In this document: positions 52,596 to 61,538 of the stretch, in pieces | How the letters are laid out: every line of letters starts with the position of its first letter | Position numbering within the stretch: position 1 is the first letter of the stretch | Assembly: GCF_022458865.1 (NCBI RefSeq) | Contig: NZ_JAJNMU010000009.1 | Coordinates: 186,001 to 250,000 of the forward strand | DNA from: Paenibacillus periandrae | GTDB lineage: Bacteria; Bacillota; Bacilli; Paenibacillales; NBRC-103111 | Direction of reading: 5' to 3' | Length of the DNA: 64,000 nt | Notes under the pieces: generated by a model | The model's database searches: none | Told to the model about the DNA's origin: nothing | Seen by the model: only the letters and a program-made list of their open reading frames with translations | Program-made: the position numbers and the translations under genes

Positions 52596-53927
52596 ATGAA
52601 AAAAATATTTGTGTTGGATACGAATGTTCTTTTGCAGGACCCTAATGCGATTTATGCGTTTGAAGATAATGAGGTAGTTATACCGGCAATTGTGTTGGAG
52701 GAAATTGATTCCAAGAAAAGAAATGCCGATGAAATTGGCCGCAATGCCCGTCAAATATCGAGAATGCTGGATGGACTGCGTACTCAAGGCAGACTATACG
52801 AGGGTATCACGCTGCCGAGCGGCGGAAGTATCAAGGTAGAACTGAATCATAAGAGCTTCGCCAAGCTGCAGGAAACCTTTGCCGAAGCGACAAACGACAA
52901 TCGAATTTTGGCAGTTGCCTTAAATTATCATATGGAACAGCAGGAGAAACCGAATCCAAGGCCGGTTGCTATCGTCAGTAAGGACATGCTTGTACGTATT
53001 AAAGCAGATGTACTTGGCTTAACGGCTCAGGATTATTTAACGGATCGAATTGTGAATATGCCGGATATGTACACGGGGTATTTAACGATACTTGCCCATC
53101 CTGCCATCATTGATGAGTTTTATACGTATCGTTATTTGAACGTCAGCTCGCTGAACCTTGCTTATCCGCTTCATCCCCATGAATTCGTTATCTTGAAGGA
53201 TGAAATGGGTACCTCCAAATCCGCTTTGCTGAAGTTGAATGCCGATGGCAAGAAGCTGGAGCCGTTATTTCTCAGCAATGATCCGATATGGGGAATCGGC
53301 GCAAGAAATGCACAACAGCGTATGGCACTGGAGCTTTTGCTCAATGACGACATCCCGATCGTGACCTTGACCGGAAAAGCCGGAACGGGGAAAACACTGC
53401 TTACGTTGGCTGCAGGACTCATGAAGGTGGAGGATGAGCGCAAATACAAAAAACTGCTGATCGCAAGGCCTGTTGTCCCTATGGGCAAGGATATCGGGTA
53501 TTTGCCGGGTGAAAAGGACGAAAAGCTGCGTCCCTGGATGCAGCCGATTTATGACAATCTGGAGTTTTTGTTCGATACCAAAAAACCAGGCGACATCGAG
53601 AAGATATTAGCAGGTCTTGGCAGTATTCAGGTCGAAGCGCTCACGTACATTCGTGGACGTTCGATACCCGGCCAATTTATCATTATAGATGAAGCACAAA
53701 ATTTATCGAAGCATGAAATCAAAACAATCGTTTCCCGTGTAGGGGAGAACAGTAAAATTGTTCTGCTTGGCGATCCGGATCAAATTGATCATCCATATCT
53801 GGATGCCTCCAGCAATGGACTCACTTATGTCGTAGAACGGTTCAAGGCTCAAAATATTAGCGGTCATATTACACTGGAGCGTGGAGAGCGTTCGCATCTG
53901 GCACAGCTTGCCGCAGATCTGCTGTAG
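52596..53927 (+). CDS. ylaK: PIN-PhoH protein YlaK
   Basis: 443 aa: an N-terminal PIN nuclease domain (about 1-140; D in FVLDTNVLLQDP, EE in IVLEEIDSKK, AVD-like NDNRILAVAL) and a C-terminal PhoH ATPase with Walker A LTGKAGTGKT, GYLPGEKDEKLRPWMQPIYDNLEF and Walker B FIIIDEAQNLS. Such PhoH2-type proteins couple an RNA helicase activity to a PIN nuclease. A second, PIN-less PhoH gene is at 23.6 kb. ATG 52596 follows GGAAGGGGAC; an in-frame TTG at 52575 is less likely. Confidence 0.92.
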   Translation: MKKIFVLDTNVLLQDPNAIYAFEDNEVVIPAIVLEEIDSKKRNADEIGRNARQISRMLDGLRTQGRLYEGITLPSGGSIKVELNHKSFAKLQETFAEATNDNRILAVALNYHMEQQEKPNPRPVAIVSKDMLVRIKADVLGLTAQDYLTDRIVNMPDMYTGYLTILAHPAIIDEFYTYRYLNVSSLNLAYPLHPHEFVILKDEMGTSKSALLKLNADGKKLEPLFLSNDPIWGIGARNAQQRMALELLLNDDIPIVTLTGKAGTGKTLLTLAAGLMKVEDERKYKKLLIARPVVPMGKDIGYLPGEKDEKLRPWMQPIYDNLEFLFDTKKPGDIEKILAGLGSIQVEALTYIRGRSIPGQFIIIDEAQNLSKHEIKTIVSRVGENSKIVLLGDPDQIDHPYLDASSNGLTYVVERFKAQNISGHITLERGERSHLAQLAADLL

Positions 53928-53932
53928 AGACC

Positions 53933-53983
53933 AAAAAAGCGCAGGAGAATATGCCCGTAGGGCCGACTCTTCCGCGCTTTTTT
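53933..53983. terminator. Bidirectional terminator after ylaK
   Basis: AAAAAAGCGC (53933-53942) pairs with GCGCTTTTTT (53974-53983). The 30-nt interior contains a partial inner stem. Confidence 0.8.
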
Positions 53984-54014
53984 CTGTGTATACAAAACCC
54001 AACGAACAACTTCA

Positions 54015-54533
54015 TTACGTGATATGGAAGGGTTCGATGGAGCATTGGTAAGCCCGAGCAATTCTTAGCATGAGTTCATCGGAATGATTATCGGTTATGT
54101 AGATAGCTTGTCCACTCACGCTGCAGGATGCAAGCAGATGCTCCTCCATTTGCTCCAATGCCTGCTGGGGTTGGGCATCTGAACCCTGACGATGGATTGT
54201 AAATAAAAAGAGGTTATCGGCATAGCTATAAATACGGTTGGAGTGGCTTGTAAAGCCATAGTCGGTAAATTCCTTACGCATCATCGTTGCAGAGGGTAGC
54301 AGCAGCAAGGGTAGTGTCTCCAGAGGAGCCTGGAGATACGTTTCCAGCTTCAAACGAACGGTCTCGGACTGTTCAACGTTCGCAAAGATTAACAGGTCCT
54401 GATCATGATCGTACAGCCGGGGAGCGTCTGCACACAACGCGATGAATTCACTCCATGCCTCGGAGAGACAGATTTCCTCACTTGTATCCGCCATCAATGC
54501 AAATTTTTGTTCAATTACCATGTACGTACACAT
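54015..54533 (-). CDS. Unknown soluble protein
   Basis: 172 aa, no signal peptide or TM helix. Contains RLYDHDQDLLIFANVEQSETVRLKLETYLQ and AIYITDNHSDELMLRIARAYQ. No family recognised. Start uncertain: AGGA lies 8 nt before the ATG at 54533, and AGAGG lies about 12 nt before a second in-frame ATG (54521). It is on the minus strand 17 nt from the stop of the next envelope-type gene, so they may form an operon. Confidence 0.6.
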   Translation of the reverse strand: MCTYMVIEQKFALMADTSEEICLSEAWSEFIALCADAPRLYDHDQDLLIFANVEQSETVRLKLETYLQAPLETLPLLLLPSATMMRKEFTDYGFTSHSNRIYSYADNLFLFTIHRQGSDAQPQQALEQMEEHLLASCSVSGQAIYITDNHSDELMLRIARAYQCSIEPFHIT

Positions 54534-54549
54534 CCTCTTGTTCCTATGA

Positions 54550-55650
54550 TTACAGCGACATTTTCAGAATAATGCTTAGCTTGCCCGCTTCAAGCTTCAG
54601 ACCCGTAACTGTTAAAAAGGGTGCCAGATTTTGTGGGTAGATCCCCAAATCAAATTCCTGCTCCATGGCTTCCACGGTCGAGCGTGGCAGATCAAATCCA
54701 TTGAATTGCAGCTGAGTCATATTGAAACGAATAAAAGCTTTGCCCTTTCCTTCTTCTTTAGTGGACAATTCGTATCTCCCTTTAATCGAGACGGCAATGC
54801 CATCCTGTGTTCCTGCTGTTACCAGCTCGGTATCTGTAAAGCGGAAGGCCATATTCTGAAACAGCGGGTTTTTGGTTCTTAAAAACTGATTTAATTCGTC
54901 GTCCGTAATTTGAAACGTATATTGAAAGCCGTTAATAATCAAATGCTTCGTAATGCCGTTACCATCTTCGGAAATAATTTCCGGCAGCTGCTTAAGGGCT
55001 GAGGCTAACGCCTGAAAATACATTTTGAACAGCGGGACCCCTTTTTCCTTCCATGACAAAGTGAGCTGAGCCATCTGCTGCAAAATCAAGGCGGCATCCT
55101 TTTGCTTGGACAAATCTTCATCAAGCTGCTTTTGCAATTTAACCATTTGTTCTCTTTGCGTGATGTATCGTTCCTTGGTTTGCTGTAATGTCGTTTGAGA
55201 GCTGACCAATGCTTGCTGAAGCTCGGTTAGCTGCCGCTTATTGTCGCTGTATGTTCTTAAAGCTTCGTGATCGTTACGGACAATCATTTGTAAATAATCT
55301 AACGTAATTATTGCATCTTTAAAAGACGAAATGGAAAAAAGCAGCATCCACAGCGAATCGCGATCTCCCATATAATAAGCACGCAGCACCTTGGCGGCAT
55401 GACGTTTGGTCTCCTCAGAGCGGGCCATTTGCAGTTGAAGCTCCTGTTCGGTCGTTGTTCTTTGTTTCATAATACGGGCTTCTTCCAGCTGTATTCTTGC
55501 CAGCTCCTGATCAATCTCGTATACGGTGAGTCCCTTTTGCATTAAAAGCTTGACCTCTTCATCGTTAGCCGCGAGCACGCAGTGGCTGGGGGAAATGCCA
55601 ATCCAAATGCATAACAACAGGATGCTGGCCGCCCGATACCAAGGCCTCAT
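54550..55650 (-). CDS. Exported coiled-coil protein
   Basis: 366 aa. A signal-like hydrophobic start (about 8-27: ASILLLCIWIGISPSHCVLA) is followed by coiled-coil helices (about 38-200) rich in Glu/Gln/Lys/Leu, including AKVLRAYYMGDRDSLWMLLFS, which resembles the CwlO/PcsB N-terminal segment that contacts FtsEX. The last 160 residues form a separate beta-rich domain with no NlpC/P60 active site. It may bind or regulate something in the envelope, but it is probably not itself a hydrolase. RBS AAGGAGGGAAC on the minus strand. Confidence 0.7.
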   Translation of the reverse strand: MRPWYRAASILLLCIWIGISPSHCVLAANDEEVKLLMQKGLTVYEIDQELARIQLEEARIMKQRTTTEQELQLQMARSEETKRHAAKVLRAYYMGDRDSLWMLLFSISSFKDAIITLDYLQMIVRNDHEALRTYSDNKRQLTELQQALVSSQTTLQQTKERYITQREQMVKLQKQLDEDLSKQKDAALILQQMAQLTLSWKEKGVPLFKMYFQALASALKQLPEIISEDGNGITKHLIINGFQYTFQITDDELNQFLRTKNPLFQNMAFRFTDTELVTAGTQDGIAVSIKGRYELSTKEEGKGKAFIRFNMTQLQFNGFDLPRSTVEAMEQEFDLGIYPQNLAPFLTVTGLKLEAGKLSIILKMSL

Positions 55651-55764
55651 GGATGGTTCCCTCCTTAAAGTTTCGCCGCAGGGAAACAGGCTGCGAAAGC
55701 ATACGCTTTGTTGTGCCTCCCAATAGCACTACTTTTAGATTATCATAACTCTATGGAAAAAATG

Positions 55765-55797
55765 ATAAAAAAATACTTCTTCCGAAGAAGAAGTAGG
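55765..55797 (-). terminator. Terminator of the minus-strand lipoprotein gene
   Basis: On the minus strand a stem of TACTTCTTC with GGAAGAAGTA is followed by TTTTTTT (55773 down to 55767). Confidence 0.8.
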
Positions 55798-55814
55798 GTT
55801 CAGACTAGATTTAA

Positions 55815-56807
55815 TTATGGTTTCTTGACCGCTGGTGCTGGCTTGACGAGCTTGAGCAGGTCCTCCAGTGATTTTTGCTTGGCAGGGATTTCTTGGGTGA
55901 AGGCAGGTGCTTTATTTAATTCCGACAATGATTGTGTCCATACCAGATGGTTTTCATTGGTGCTTCCATTGGCCGTAAAGGTTACGTTCCATTTTTGCTC
56001 ATGTATAAAGCCCTGGTTATCGATTAGAAATTCCAACGAAGAAGGAGCACGGAATTGTACGGCTTGCAGACCTGATTGCCATCCATCGATATTGGCTGCA
56101 GAAGCAAGACCATTGCTTTTCAGAAGCTCTGTAAATCCGGGAACTGCCTGTTTCCATATATCGTTAAAAGCTTGTTCATTCTTACTGTTGATGTCCAGTG
56201 TAATTCGTTTGGTGACGGTACCGTCTGCCAAAGTAACAGGGTCCTTGGAGGTTAGCAGCCACTGGGGATTAACCCCTTTGAGCAGTTGATCATGAATAGT
56301 AGAGGCCAAGTGACTGCTGTTCTTCAATGGCTCGCTGCTTCCTGAAGCTGGGGTTGTGGACTTTCCTGTAATTGGGAACATCAAATACTCGTCATCCTTG
56401 TTTAAGGCAGGAATTCGGAAAAAAAGCTTGTTGTCCTTGATAAGGACGGGAATATCGATCAGAGAACCACCAGTCGGGGTGACTTTGAAGGTTGCTTCCA
56501 GCTGTGCGGGCTCCAAGGCCGTTAACCCGTTATAGTCAATCTTGCTATCTTTTAAGAAAGCGAACAGGGCAGCGGTAAATGGACTGGCTGTGCCTCCGAG
56601 CAGTGAAGGGTCAGCTTTGAGTTCAATAGAGCCTTTGAATTGGTAGCTTGTGACTTGTTCCTGCTTGGCTACGGCTTGCAGCAGATCGGTTTTGAGCTGA
56701 TTATAATCGGTACATCCGGTTATGAGTAAAAGAACGCTGAGTGATAATAGAAATGAGGCATAAACAGACAATTTGCGTGTTTTTGCTGCTGATTGTGACA
56801 AAACCAT
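55815..56807 (-). CDS. Secreted lipoprotein of unknown family
   Basis: 330 aa with a lipoprotein signal (LSVYASFLLSLSVLLLITGC, lipobox LITGC). The mature part (KTDLLQAVAKQEQVTSYQFKGSIEL ... VTKRITLDINSKNEQAFNDIWKQ) has an LppX/LolA-like look, a beta-sheet lipoprotein fold, but I cannot assign it. The start is set at 56807 because GGAAGGAG lies directly ahead of that ATG; an in-frame upstream extension (to 56882) contains no signal features. Single-gene unit with its own terminator. Confidence 0.72.
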   Translation of the reverse strand: MVLSQSAAKTRKLSVYASFLLSLSVLLLITGCTDYNQLKTDLLQAVAKQEQVTSYQFKGSIELKADPSLLGGTASPFTAALFAFLKDSKIDYNGLTALEPAQLEATFKVTPTGGSLIDIPVLIKDNKLFFRIPALNKDDEYLMFPITGKSTTPASGSSEPLKNSSHLASTIHDQLLKGVNPQWLLTSKDPVTLADGTVTKRITLDINSKNEQAFNDIWKQAVPGFTELLKSNGLASAANIDGWQSGLQAVQFRAPSSLEFLIDNQGFIHEQKWNVTFTANGSTNENHLVWTQSLSELNKAPAFTQEIPAKQKSLEDLLKLVKPAPAVKKP

Positions 56808-56993
56808 AGACTCCTTCCGATACAACGAATTTGTTATCTTATATATTATAACGAGTGCGGATGTCTTTGTCACCAAACCCAAGAGCTGATAGGAATATCA
56901 AGTCAAGGTATGATACAAATACAACTTGACTTTTTACGATCGAAATAGTAGCTTTTGTTGGAATATGTCGACCCTTAAGGAGTGATGAGGAGC

Positions 56994-58133
56994 ATGCAAG
57001 ACAATCATAAGCTACTGGAAATCATCCGTGAATGTATCCGACAAAACCCGCAGCAGACGATTTCATTTCGGGATTATATGGAGCTGTGCTTGTATCACCC
57101 GGAGCTTGGATATTACACAAGCAGTAGAGATAAAGTCGGTAAAACCGGAGATTTCTACACCAGCACCTCCATTGGCGGGCTTCTGGGTGAAGTGCTTGCA
57201 CAATATATCGCAGGACAAACAAGTCAAGCCTGGGGAACTGCAGAGCAGCCGCTCACATTGGTGGAATGGGGTGGTGGTAACGGGGGGCTTGCCCAACAGG
57301 TATTAGACGAGCTGAAGCGTCGTTATTCAGATGTCTATGCCCGAATCTCTTACATATCTGTAGAGATCAGTCCGCATCATCGTAGATTGCAGGCGGAGAG
57401 TCTGGCTGAACACCTTATTGCTGGTCGGGTAAGCTGGATGACTGAAGAGGAATGGGAAGCCAATGGGCCGTGGCAGCGAACGATTGTTTTTTCGAATGAG
57501 TTTCATGATGCCTTGCCTGTCCACCAAGTACAGATCAAGCAGGGGCAGGCTCAAGAAATAGGGGTGACTTGGGACGAAGCGGGAGCACAGTTTAAAGAAG
57601 TGCTGGTCCCGGTAAAGGCCGGGAGTTCGCTGGATATTTACATTAAAGCGTTGGAAACGGAAGTGAGCCTGCTGGACAATCAGCGTTTTGAAGTCAATCT
57701 GGGAGCGCCTGCCTGGATTTCCCGTGTCGGTCAGAACCTGGATAGTGGGCAAATCGTGGCAATTGATTATGGCGACTGCGCGGCTGAAATTTATAGTGAG
57801 CATCGGATGAACGGAACGTTGATGTGTTACCGTAATCATGTCGCAGCGGATGACCCTTATGCAACACCCGGAGAGCAGGATATGACCGCTCATGTTAATT
57901 TTACGGCGCTCATTCGAGCTGGGCTTGAAGTTGGATTGCAGGCTGAACAATTGATGACGCAAAAGCAGTTTTTAGTCGAAAATGGGCTGCTGGAAAAGCT
58001 GCAGGATTCCTATTCCACAGATCCATTCAGCCCGGTAGCCCGTCGGAACCGAGCGGTTCGTCAATTGCTGCTGAGCGATCAAATGAGTGAGCTATTCAAA
58101 GTATTGATATTGAAAAAAGGTGAGCTGCTGTAA
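56994..58133 (+). CDS. SAM-dependent methyltransferase, MidA/NDUFAF7 family
   Basis: About 379 aa. Family signature SFRDYMELCLYHPELGYYTS, KVGKTGDFYTSTSIGGLLGEVLA, ISYISVEISPHHRRLQAE, VFSNEFHDALPVH, and the late GQIVAIDYGDCAAEIYS and DMTAHVNFTALI. In eukaryotes the family methylates a complex I arginine; in bacteria the target is unknown. ATG 56994 is preferred (AAGGAG 11 nt upstream, GAGGAG closer); ATG 56985 and GTG 56982 are alternatives. A strong terminator follows and also serves the opposing gene. Confidence 0.88.
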   Translation: MQDNHKLLEIIRECIRQNPQQTISFRDYMELCLYHPELGYYTSSRDKVGKTGDFYTSTSIGGLLGEVLAQYIAGQTSQAWGTAEQPLTLVEWGGGNGGLAQQVLDELKRRYSDVYARISYISVEISPHHRRLQAESLAEHLIAGRVSWMTEEEWEANGPWQRTIVFSNEFHDALPVHQVQIKQGQAQEIGVTWDEAGAQFKEVLVPVKAGSSLDIYIKALETEVSLLDNQRFEVNLGAPAWISRVGQNLDSGQIVAIDYGDCAAEIYSEHRMNGTLMCYRNHVAADDPYATPGEQDMTAHVNFTALIRAGLEVGLQAEQLMTQKQFLVENGLLEKLQDSYSTDPFSPVARRNRAVRQLLLSDQMSELFKVLILKKGELL

Positions 58134-58152
58134 TAGCGGCTCACCTTTTTCA
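58114..58152. terminator. Bidirectional terminator between MidA-like and DUF2626 genes
   Basis: AAAAAAGGTGAGC pairs with GCTCACCTTTTT across the stop codon of the plus-strand gene. Confidence 0.85.
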
Positions 58153-58167
58153 TGCTGTGCATGAGGA

Positions 58168-58398
58168 TTAAATCGACATTCTGAAGAAAGACCAATACGT
58201 AAATCCGGTAAATGAAACAATCATGTACCCCCAGAACAGCAGTATGTAGGTACGTTCGGATAAGCCCAAATATCCCAAAAGCATAAAGATAACCGTTTGA
58301 GCAAAAAAGATCAAAGCCATTGGAATCATACCACCGGCTAATGCCATCAATCCGATAATGAGTGTCCAAAAGCCAAGAACGCGAAACATGCGATCCAT
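58168..58398 (-). CDS. DUF2626 family membrane protein (YqgY-like)
   Basis: 76 aa. Three hydrophobic segments, with start MDRMFRVLGFWTLIIGLMA, LIFFAQTVIFMLLGYLGLSERTYI and the ending GFTYWSFF, characteristic of DUF2626 (B. subtilis YqgY). Function unknown. On the minus strand with AAGGGGGTG in front of the ATG, a good sigma-A promoter about 130-155 nt further out, and a terminator shared with the MidA-like gene. Confidence 0.88.
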   Translation of the reverse strand: MDRMFRVLGFWTLIIGLMALAGGMIPMALIFFAQTVIFMLLGYLGLSERTYILLFWGYMIVSFTGFTYWSFFRMSI

Positions 58399-58832
58399 TG
58401 TTGCACCCCCTTATTGTTCTCGTTATTCACTTTTCGAAGAAAACTGACCTCGTAAGTATTCCCCAAACGATGGAGATTATCGCAGTGACAGCATTCGTCA
58501 AACTGCGGCTCTTTACTATTACACATTATACCTTTTGAGTCCATTGGTGTAAACGCCCAATCCGTGACGAAATTTAAACATTTATTAAAGTGTCGGTAGA
58601 TTGGGAAGGGGCCGCGCGTAATGCTGATTTCAGCAATTAAACAGGCCGAGAATAGATCTGCTGTTAACAGGTATGCGCACGGACAAAATTGGCAATACAA
58701 AATAGTAGAAAACGATTCTATGAATTCTATTATGGGCATAGAGATTAAATAATGCTGCATTCCAAGTATCATATTCGATAGATGGATGTTTAAGAATGCT
58801 TGATTAACGAGAGCTGGGAGGACTGCTATTAT
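58399..58832. other. 434-bp intergenic region with divergent promoters
   Basis: No gene is supported. The left part is the leader and promoter of the minus-strand DUF2626 gene (see next entry). The right part before the GerR-like gene has a weak sigma-E-like arrangement (AATAAT 58748-58753, CATATT 58770-58775, 16-nt spacer). An apparent 141-aa minus-strand frame here has no ribosome binding site or recognisable family. Confidence 0.5.
58525..58553 (-). promoter_or_regulatory. Sigma-A promoter of the DUF2626 gene
   Basis: On the minus strand TTTACA (58548-58553), 17 nt, TATAAT (58525-58530). This gives a leader of about 120 nt. Confidence 0.72.
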
Positions 58833-59483
58833 ATGACGGCAATTAGACAGGACGCATGGAGCGAAGAGGATGATTTGATTTTGGCGGAGGTAACTCTACG
58901 ACACATACGGGAGGGGAGCACACAGCTGTCCGCTTTTGAGGAAGTAGGCGAAAAAATAGGCCGAACACCCGCAGCCTGCGGCTTTCGCTGGAATAGCTAT
59001 GTCAGGAAAAATTACGAGCAGGCTATACAAATCTCCAAGACACAGCGTCAAAAGCGAAATCAGTTCAAAAAACATACGGCTTATGCATCTGTATCCAGCA
59101 GCAATACAGCCATATTGGAGCATGGAGAAGCAAGGAGGTCCAATGAACCTTTTACCGAAGAATCGATCTCGATGGATGCAGTAATCAGGTTTCTCCGCCA
59201 GTGGAAGGGGAGCTACCAAGAAATGTCGCGTCATATCCGGCATTTGGAGAAGGAGCTCTATGAAAAGCAGGATGAGCTGGATCGACTGCGCAGAGATAAC
59301 GATGTTTTGAATAAGCAGGTTAATGAGGTAGAAACGGACTATCGCGTAGTCAATGATGATTATAAGGCATTAATTCAAATTATGGATCGAGCTCGCAAGC
59401 TGGCCTTCCTTGTAGAGGAAGAGGATGAGCATAAGGCACGATTTAAAATGGATGCTAACGGGAATTTAGAAAGAATAGATTGA
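58833..59483 (+). CDS. RsfA/GerR-type (YlbO-like) prespore/mother-cell regulator
   Basis: About 216 aa. An N-terminal Myb/SANT-like DNA-binding domain (about 6-50: AWSEEDDLILAEVTLRHIREGSTQLSAFEEVGEKIGRTPAACGFRWNSYVR) is followed by a linker and a C-terminal leucine-zipper coiled coil (about 140-185: HLEKELYEKQDELDRLRRDNDVLNKQVNEVE). This is the RsfA architecture; gene order (then panE) matches ylbO (gerR), which is a sigma-E-dependent regulator. ATG 58833 follows GGGAGG. A terminator follows. Confidence 0.88.
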   Translation: MTAIRQDAWSEEDDLILAEVTLRHIREGSTQLSAFEEVGEKIGRTPAACGFRWNSYVRKNYEQAIQISKTQRQKRNQFKKHTAYASVSSSNTAILEHGEARRSNEPFTEESISMDAVIRFLRQWKGSYQEMSRHIRHLEKELYEKQDELDRLRRDNDVLNKQVNEVETDYRVVNDDYKALIQIMDRARKLAFLVEEEDEHKARFKMDANGNLERID

Positions 59484-59487
59484 GAGT

Positions 59488-59521
59488 GGCCCTGCAGGCG
59501 ATATGCTTGCGGGGCTTATTT
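59488..59521 (+). terminator. Rho-independent terminator after GerR-like gene
   Basis: GCCCTGCAGGC (59489-59499) pairs with GCTTGCGGGGC (59505-59515) with two wobbles, followed by TTATTTGTG. Confidence 0.7.
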
Positions 59522-59597
59522 GTGTCTGGTAGTCTGTTATGAGATAAGCAAGAAGAGCGAGAAGTGCCAATAAAATAGGGTACAAGGGGGAAACCGT

Positions 59598-60602
59598 GTG
59601 AAGGTGAGAATTATTGGTGCCGGTGCAATGGGACTGCTGCTGGCAGGGCGTCTGTTTCAGTCTGGAGTGAGCGTGGAGCTTGTTACACGAACAATCAGGC
59701 AAGCAGATCAAATTCGTGCAGAAGGGCTGAGGCTTTCAGAAAATGAGCTGCAATCAGAGGTGCGTGAGATTATCCTGAAAGTGCCTGTTTATGCTATGGA
59801 AGAGCTGGGACCGCTTAAATCTGCAATGTCCTCTATGATCAGGAAAGCTGACGATGATGCGAGAGAGCCTGATGTGATCATGCTAATGGTCAAACAAACC
59901 TCGATCACGGATGAATTGGCAGTTGAACTAAGCAAGCAGCTTGCACCCTCGTCTCGGCTGGTATGCTTCCAAAATGGGATTGGACATATCGATAGGCTGA
60001 GCCGCTACATATCTCTGGAGCAAATATGGATAGCTGTCACGACAGATGGCGCATTCAAACAGACAGACCTCCATGTAAGGCATACAGGGAAAGGAATGAC
60101 CTGGCTTGGGCCTGCGCTGCCTAAAGCTTCAGCTGTGGAGCTGGAAGCTGTGCACAATCTGCAAAATCTGCTGAATCTTGCAGGATTTAGCTCTATGGTG
60201 TCGAACAACATCAATAGCAAGGTTTGGAATAAGCTGCTAATCAATGCTGCTATAAATCCGGTAACAGCAATCTTGCGGGTTCCGAACGGTGCACTCCTCC
60301 AAACTCCGGCAGTATTACCCTTGATGCGTTCTTTGCACGATGAAGCATTGTTATTGGCGGAGAGGCTAGAAATAGAGGAGCTTGCGGCTGACTTATGGGA
60401 GCAGATCCTGCTTGTCTGTGAGCGAACGGCTAGTAACCATTCTTCCATGCTGCAGGATGTATTGGCCGGCAGAGACACAGAGATCGAAGCGATTACTGGA
60501 GGGCTAATCCAGGCTGCAAGCCGTCTGAATCTACAGCTTCCTACCCATTCCGCTATGTATGCGATGGTGCGTTCGATTGAACAGCAGATGAAAATAATAT
60601 AA
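59598..60602 (+). CDS. panE: 2-dehydropantoate 2-reductase
   Basis: 334 aa, reduces ketopantoate to pantoate with NADPH for CoA synthesis. N-terminal Rossmann motif IIGAGAMGLLLAGRL, VKQTS, CFQNGIGH, the catalytic-lysine region NNINSKVWNKLLINAAINPVTA and C-terminal AGRDTEIEAITGGLIQAASRL. Start GTG 59598 after AAGGGGG. Genes gerR-panE-yllA keep the B. subtilis order. It is somewhat longer than typical (about 300 aa), with the surplus around residues 70-100. Confidence 0.93.
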   Translation: MKVRIIGAGAMGLLLAGRLFQSGVSVELVTRTIRQADQIRAEGLRLSENELQSEVREIILKVPVYAMEELGPLKSAMSSMIRKADDDAREPDVIMLMVKQTSITDELAVELSKQLAPSSRLVCFQNGIGHIDRLSRYISLEQIWIAVTTDGAFKQTDLHVRHTGKGMTWLGPALPKASAVELEAVHNLQNLLNLAGFSSMVSNNINSKVWNKLLINAAINPVTAILRVPNGALLQTPAVLPLMRSLHDEALLLAERLEIEELAADLWEQILLVCERTASNHSSMLQDVLAGRDTEIEAITGGLIQAASRLNLQLPTHSAMYAMVRSIEQQMKII

Positions 60603-60622
60603 AATAAAGCAGGTGGTCTGCA

Positions 60623-61018
60623 ATGAGTGCGTTGATAGAATGGCTTCAATTGGTATACAAATATTTGGCTTTAATACCACTTGTTCCATTTTTTCTGATC
60701 TGGGGGATCGTCTTCTTCATATCCCGGGATAAACGAAAAGCGACACACCGTGCGATTGATGTCACGACCTTATTTTTAATCGGTTCGGTTTCTATCGTTT
60801 CGAGATATTTGTTTAACTCGGATATAGGGTTTTGGGGAATTATACTTGTTTTTCTCATCGTCTGCGGACTTGTAGGCAATCTGCAAGAAAGAAAAAAAGG
60901 AAAAGTGAACCCATTTAAAATTACGAAGACGCTGCTGCGATTCGGATTTATTTTTTTGTCGGGGAGCTATGCATTGCTTTTGTGTATCGGTATAGGAAAG
61001 TACATATTGTTCAGCTAG
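60623..61018 (+). CDS. DUF3397 membrane protein (YllA-like)
   Basis: 131 aa, four TM segments (about 14-34, 46-64, 70-86, 107-128). The pattern FFISRDKRKATHRAIDVTTLFLIGSVS and NPFKITKTLLRFGF is that of DUF3397. In B. subtilis the homologue follows panE. Function unknown. RBS GGTGG upstream, ATG 60623, and 15 nt to the comFB-like gene. Confidence 0.85.
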   Translation: MSALIEWLQLVYKYLALIPLVPFFLIWGIVFFISRDKRKATHRAIDVTTLFLIGSVSIVSRYLFNSDIGFWGIILVFLIVCGLVGNLQERKKGKVNPFKITKTLLRFGFIFLSGSYALLLCIGIGKYILFS

Positions 61019-61033
61019 AGGGGGACTTGAATC

Positions 61034-61321
61034 GTGGAAGTACATAATCTTATGGAGGATATTGTTAAAGGCTGCTTGAAAGATTTGATGCAGCATCAGG
61101 CCAGTGCGTCAGTGCTTGAAGAAAAACAGCAAGGCGATGTGATGGCGATTGTGTTGAATCGACTGCCTGCCAAGTATGTGTCCACACAGCAAGGTGAGGT
61201 TTTTGCCAAAACCCAATTGAGAGCGCAGATGGAAACGGATGTTTATCGTGAGCTCTCCTACGCCATTGAAAAAGTATTGCAAACAGAACGTCCTTCCGAT
61301 TTAAACCCAAAAAAAGAATAA
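61034..61321 (+). CDS. ComFB-family protein
   Basis: 95 aa. The entire protein is the ComFB domain: start EVHNLMEDIVKGCLKDLM, middle VMAIVLNRLPAKYVSTQQGEVFAKTQLRAQMETDVYRELSYAIEKV. In B. subtilis comFB lies between comFA and comFC; here it stands in the gerR-panE-yllA region instead. Family members in other bacteria have been reported to bind cyclic dinucleotides. GTG 61034 follows GAGGGGGA. A strong terminator follows. Confidence 0.85.
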   Translation: MEVHNLMEDIVKGCLKDLMQHQASASVLEEKQQGDVMAIVLNRLPAKYVSTQQGEVFAKTQLRAQMETDVYRELSYAIEKVLQTERPSDLNPKKE

Positions 61322-61335
61322 TTTTTAACTTTTTA

Positions 61336-61367
61336 CGGGAGCCTAGGAATAGGCTTCTTTTTTTTGT
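61336..61367 (+). terminator. Rho-independent terminator after ComFB-like gene
   Basis: GGAGCCTA pairs with TAGGCTTC (one wobble) around GGAA, followed by T8. Confidence 0.85.
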
Positions 61368-61404
61368 TCAGCTGTCGCACCAGAGTGACTGGATATAATT
61401 ACAA

Positions 61405-61434
61405 TTAGAATTAATTTACCTATGGTTGTATAAT
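61405..61434 (+). promoter_or_regulatory. Candidate promoter of the opp operon
   Basis: TTAGAA (61405-61410), 18 nt, TATAAT (61429-61434). The -35 is poor. A second TATAAT occurs at 61394-61399. The leader to oppA is about 100 nt, A/T-rich. Confidence 0.4.
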
Positions 61435-61538
61435 CTTGTTTTGATAACGATTGCGAATGGAGAAATCATTAGAAATATATTTGTGATCGATAAATTTTTA
61501 ACATTAAATTACATAAATGATTAAAAGGGGGACGTTTT

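Noticed and set aside
58347..58772. A 141-aa minus-strand reading frame with several cysteines
   Set aside because: No ribosome binding site, no recognisable family; it overlaps the DUF2626 gene and its promoter in a different frame.
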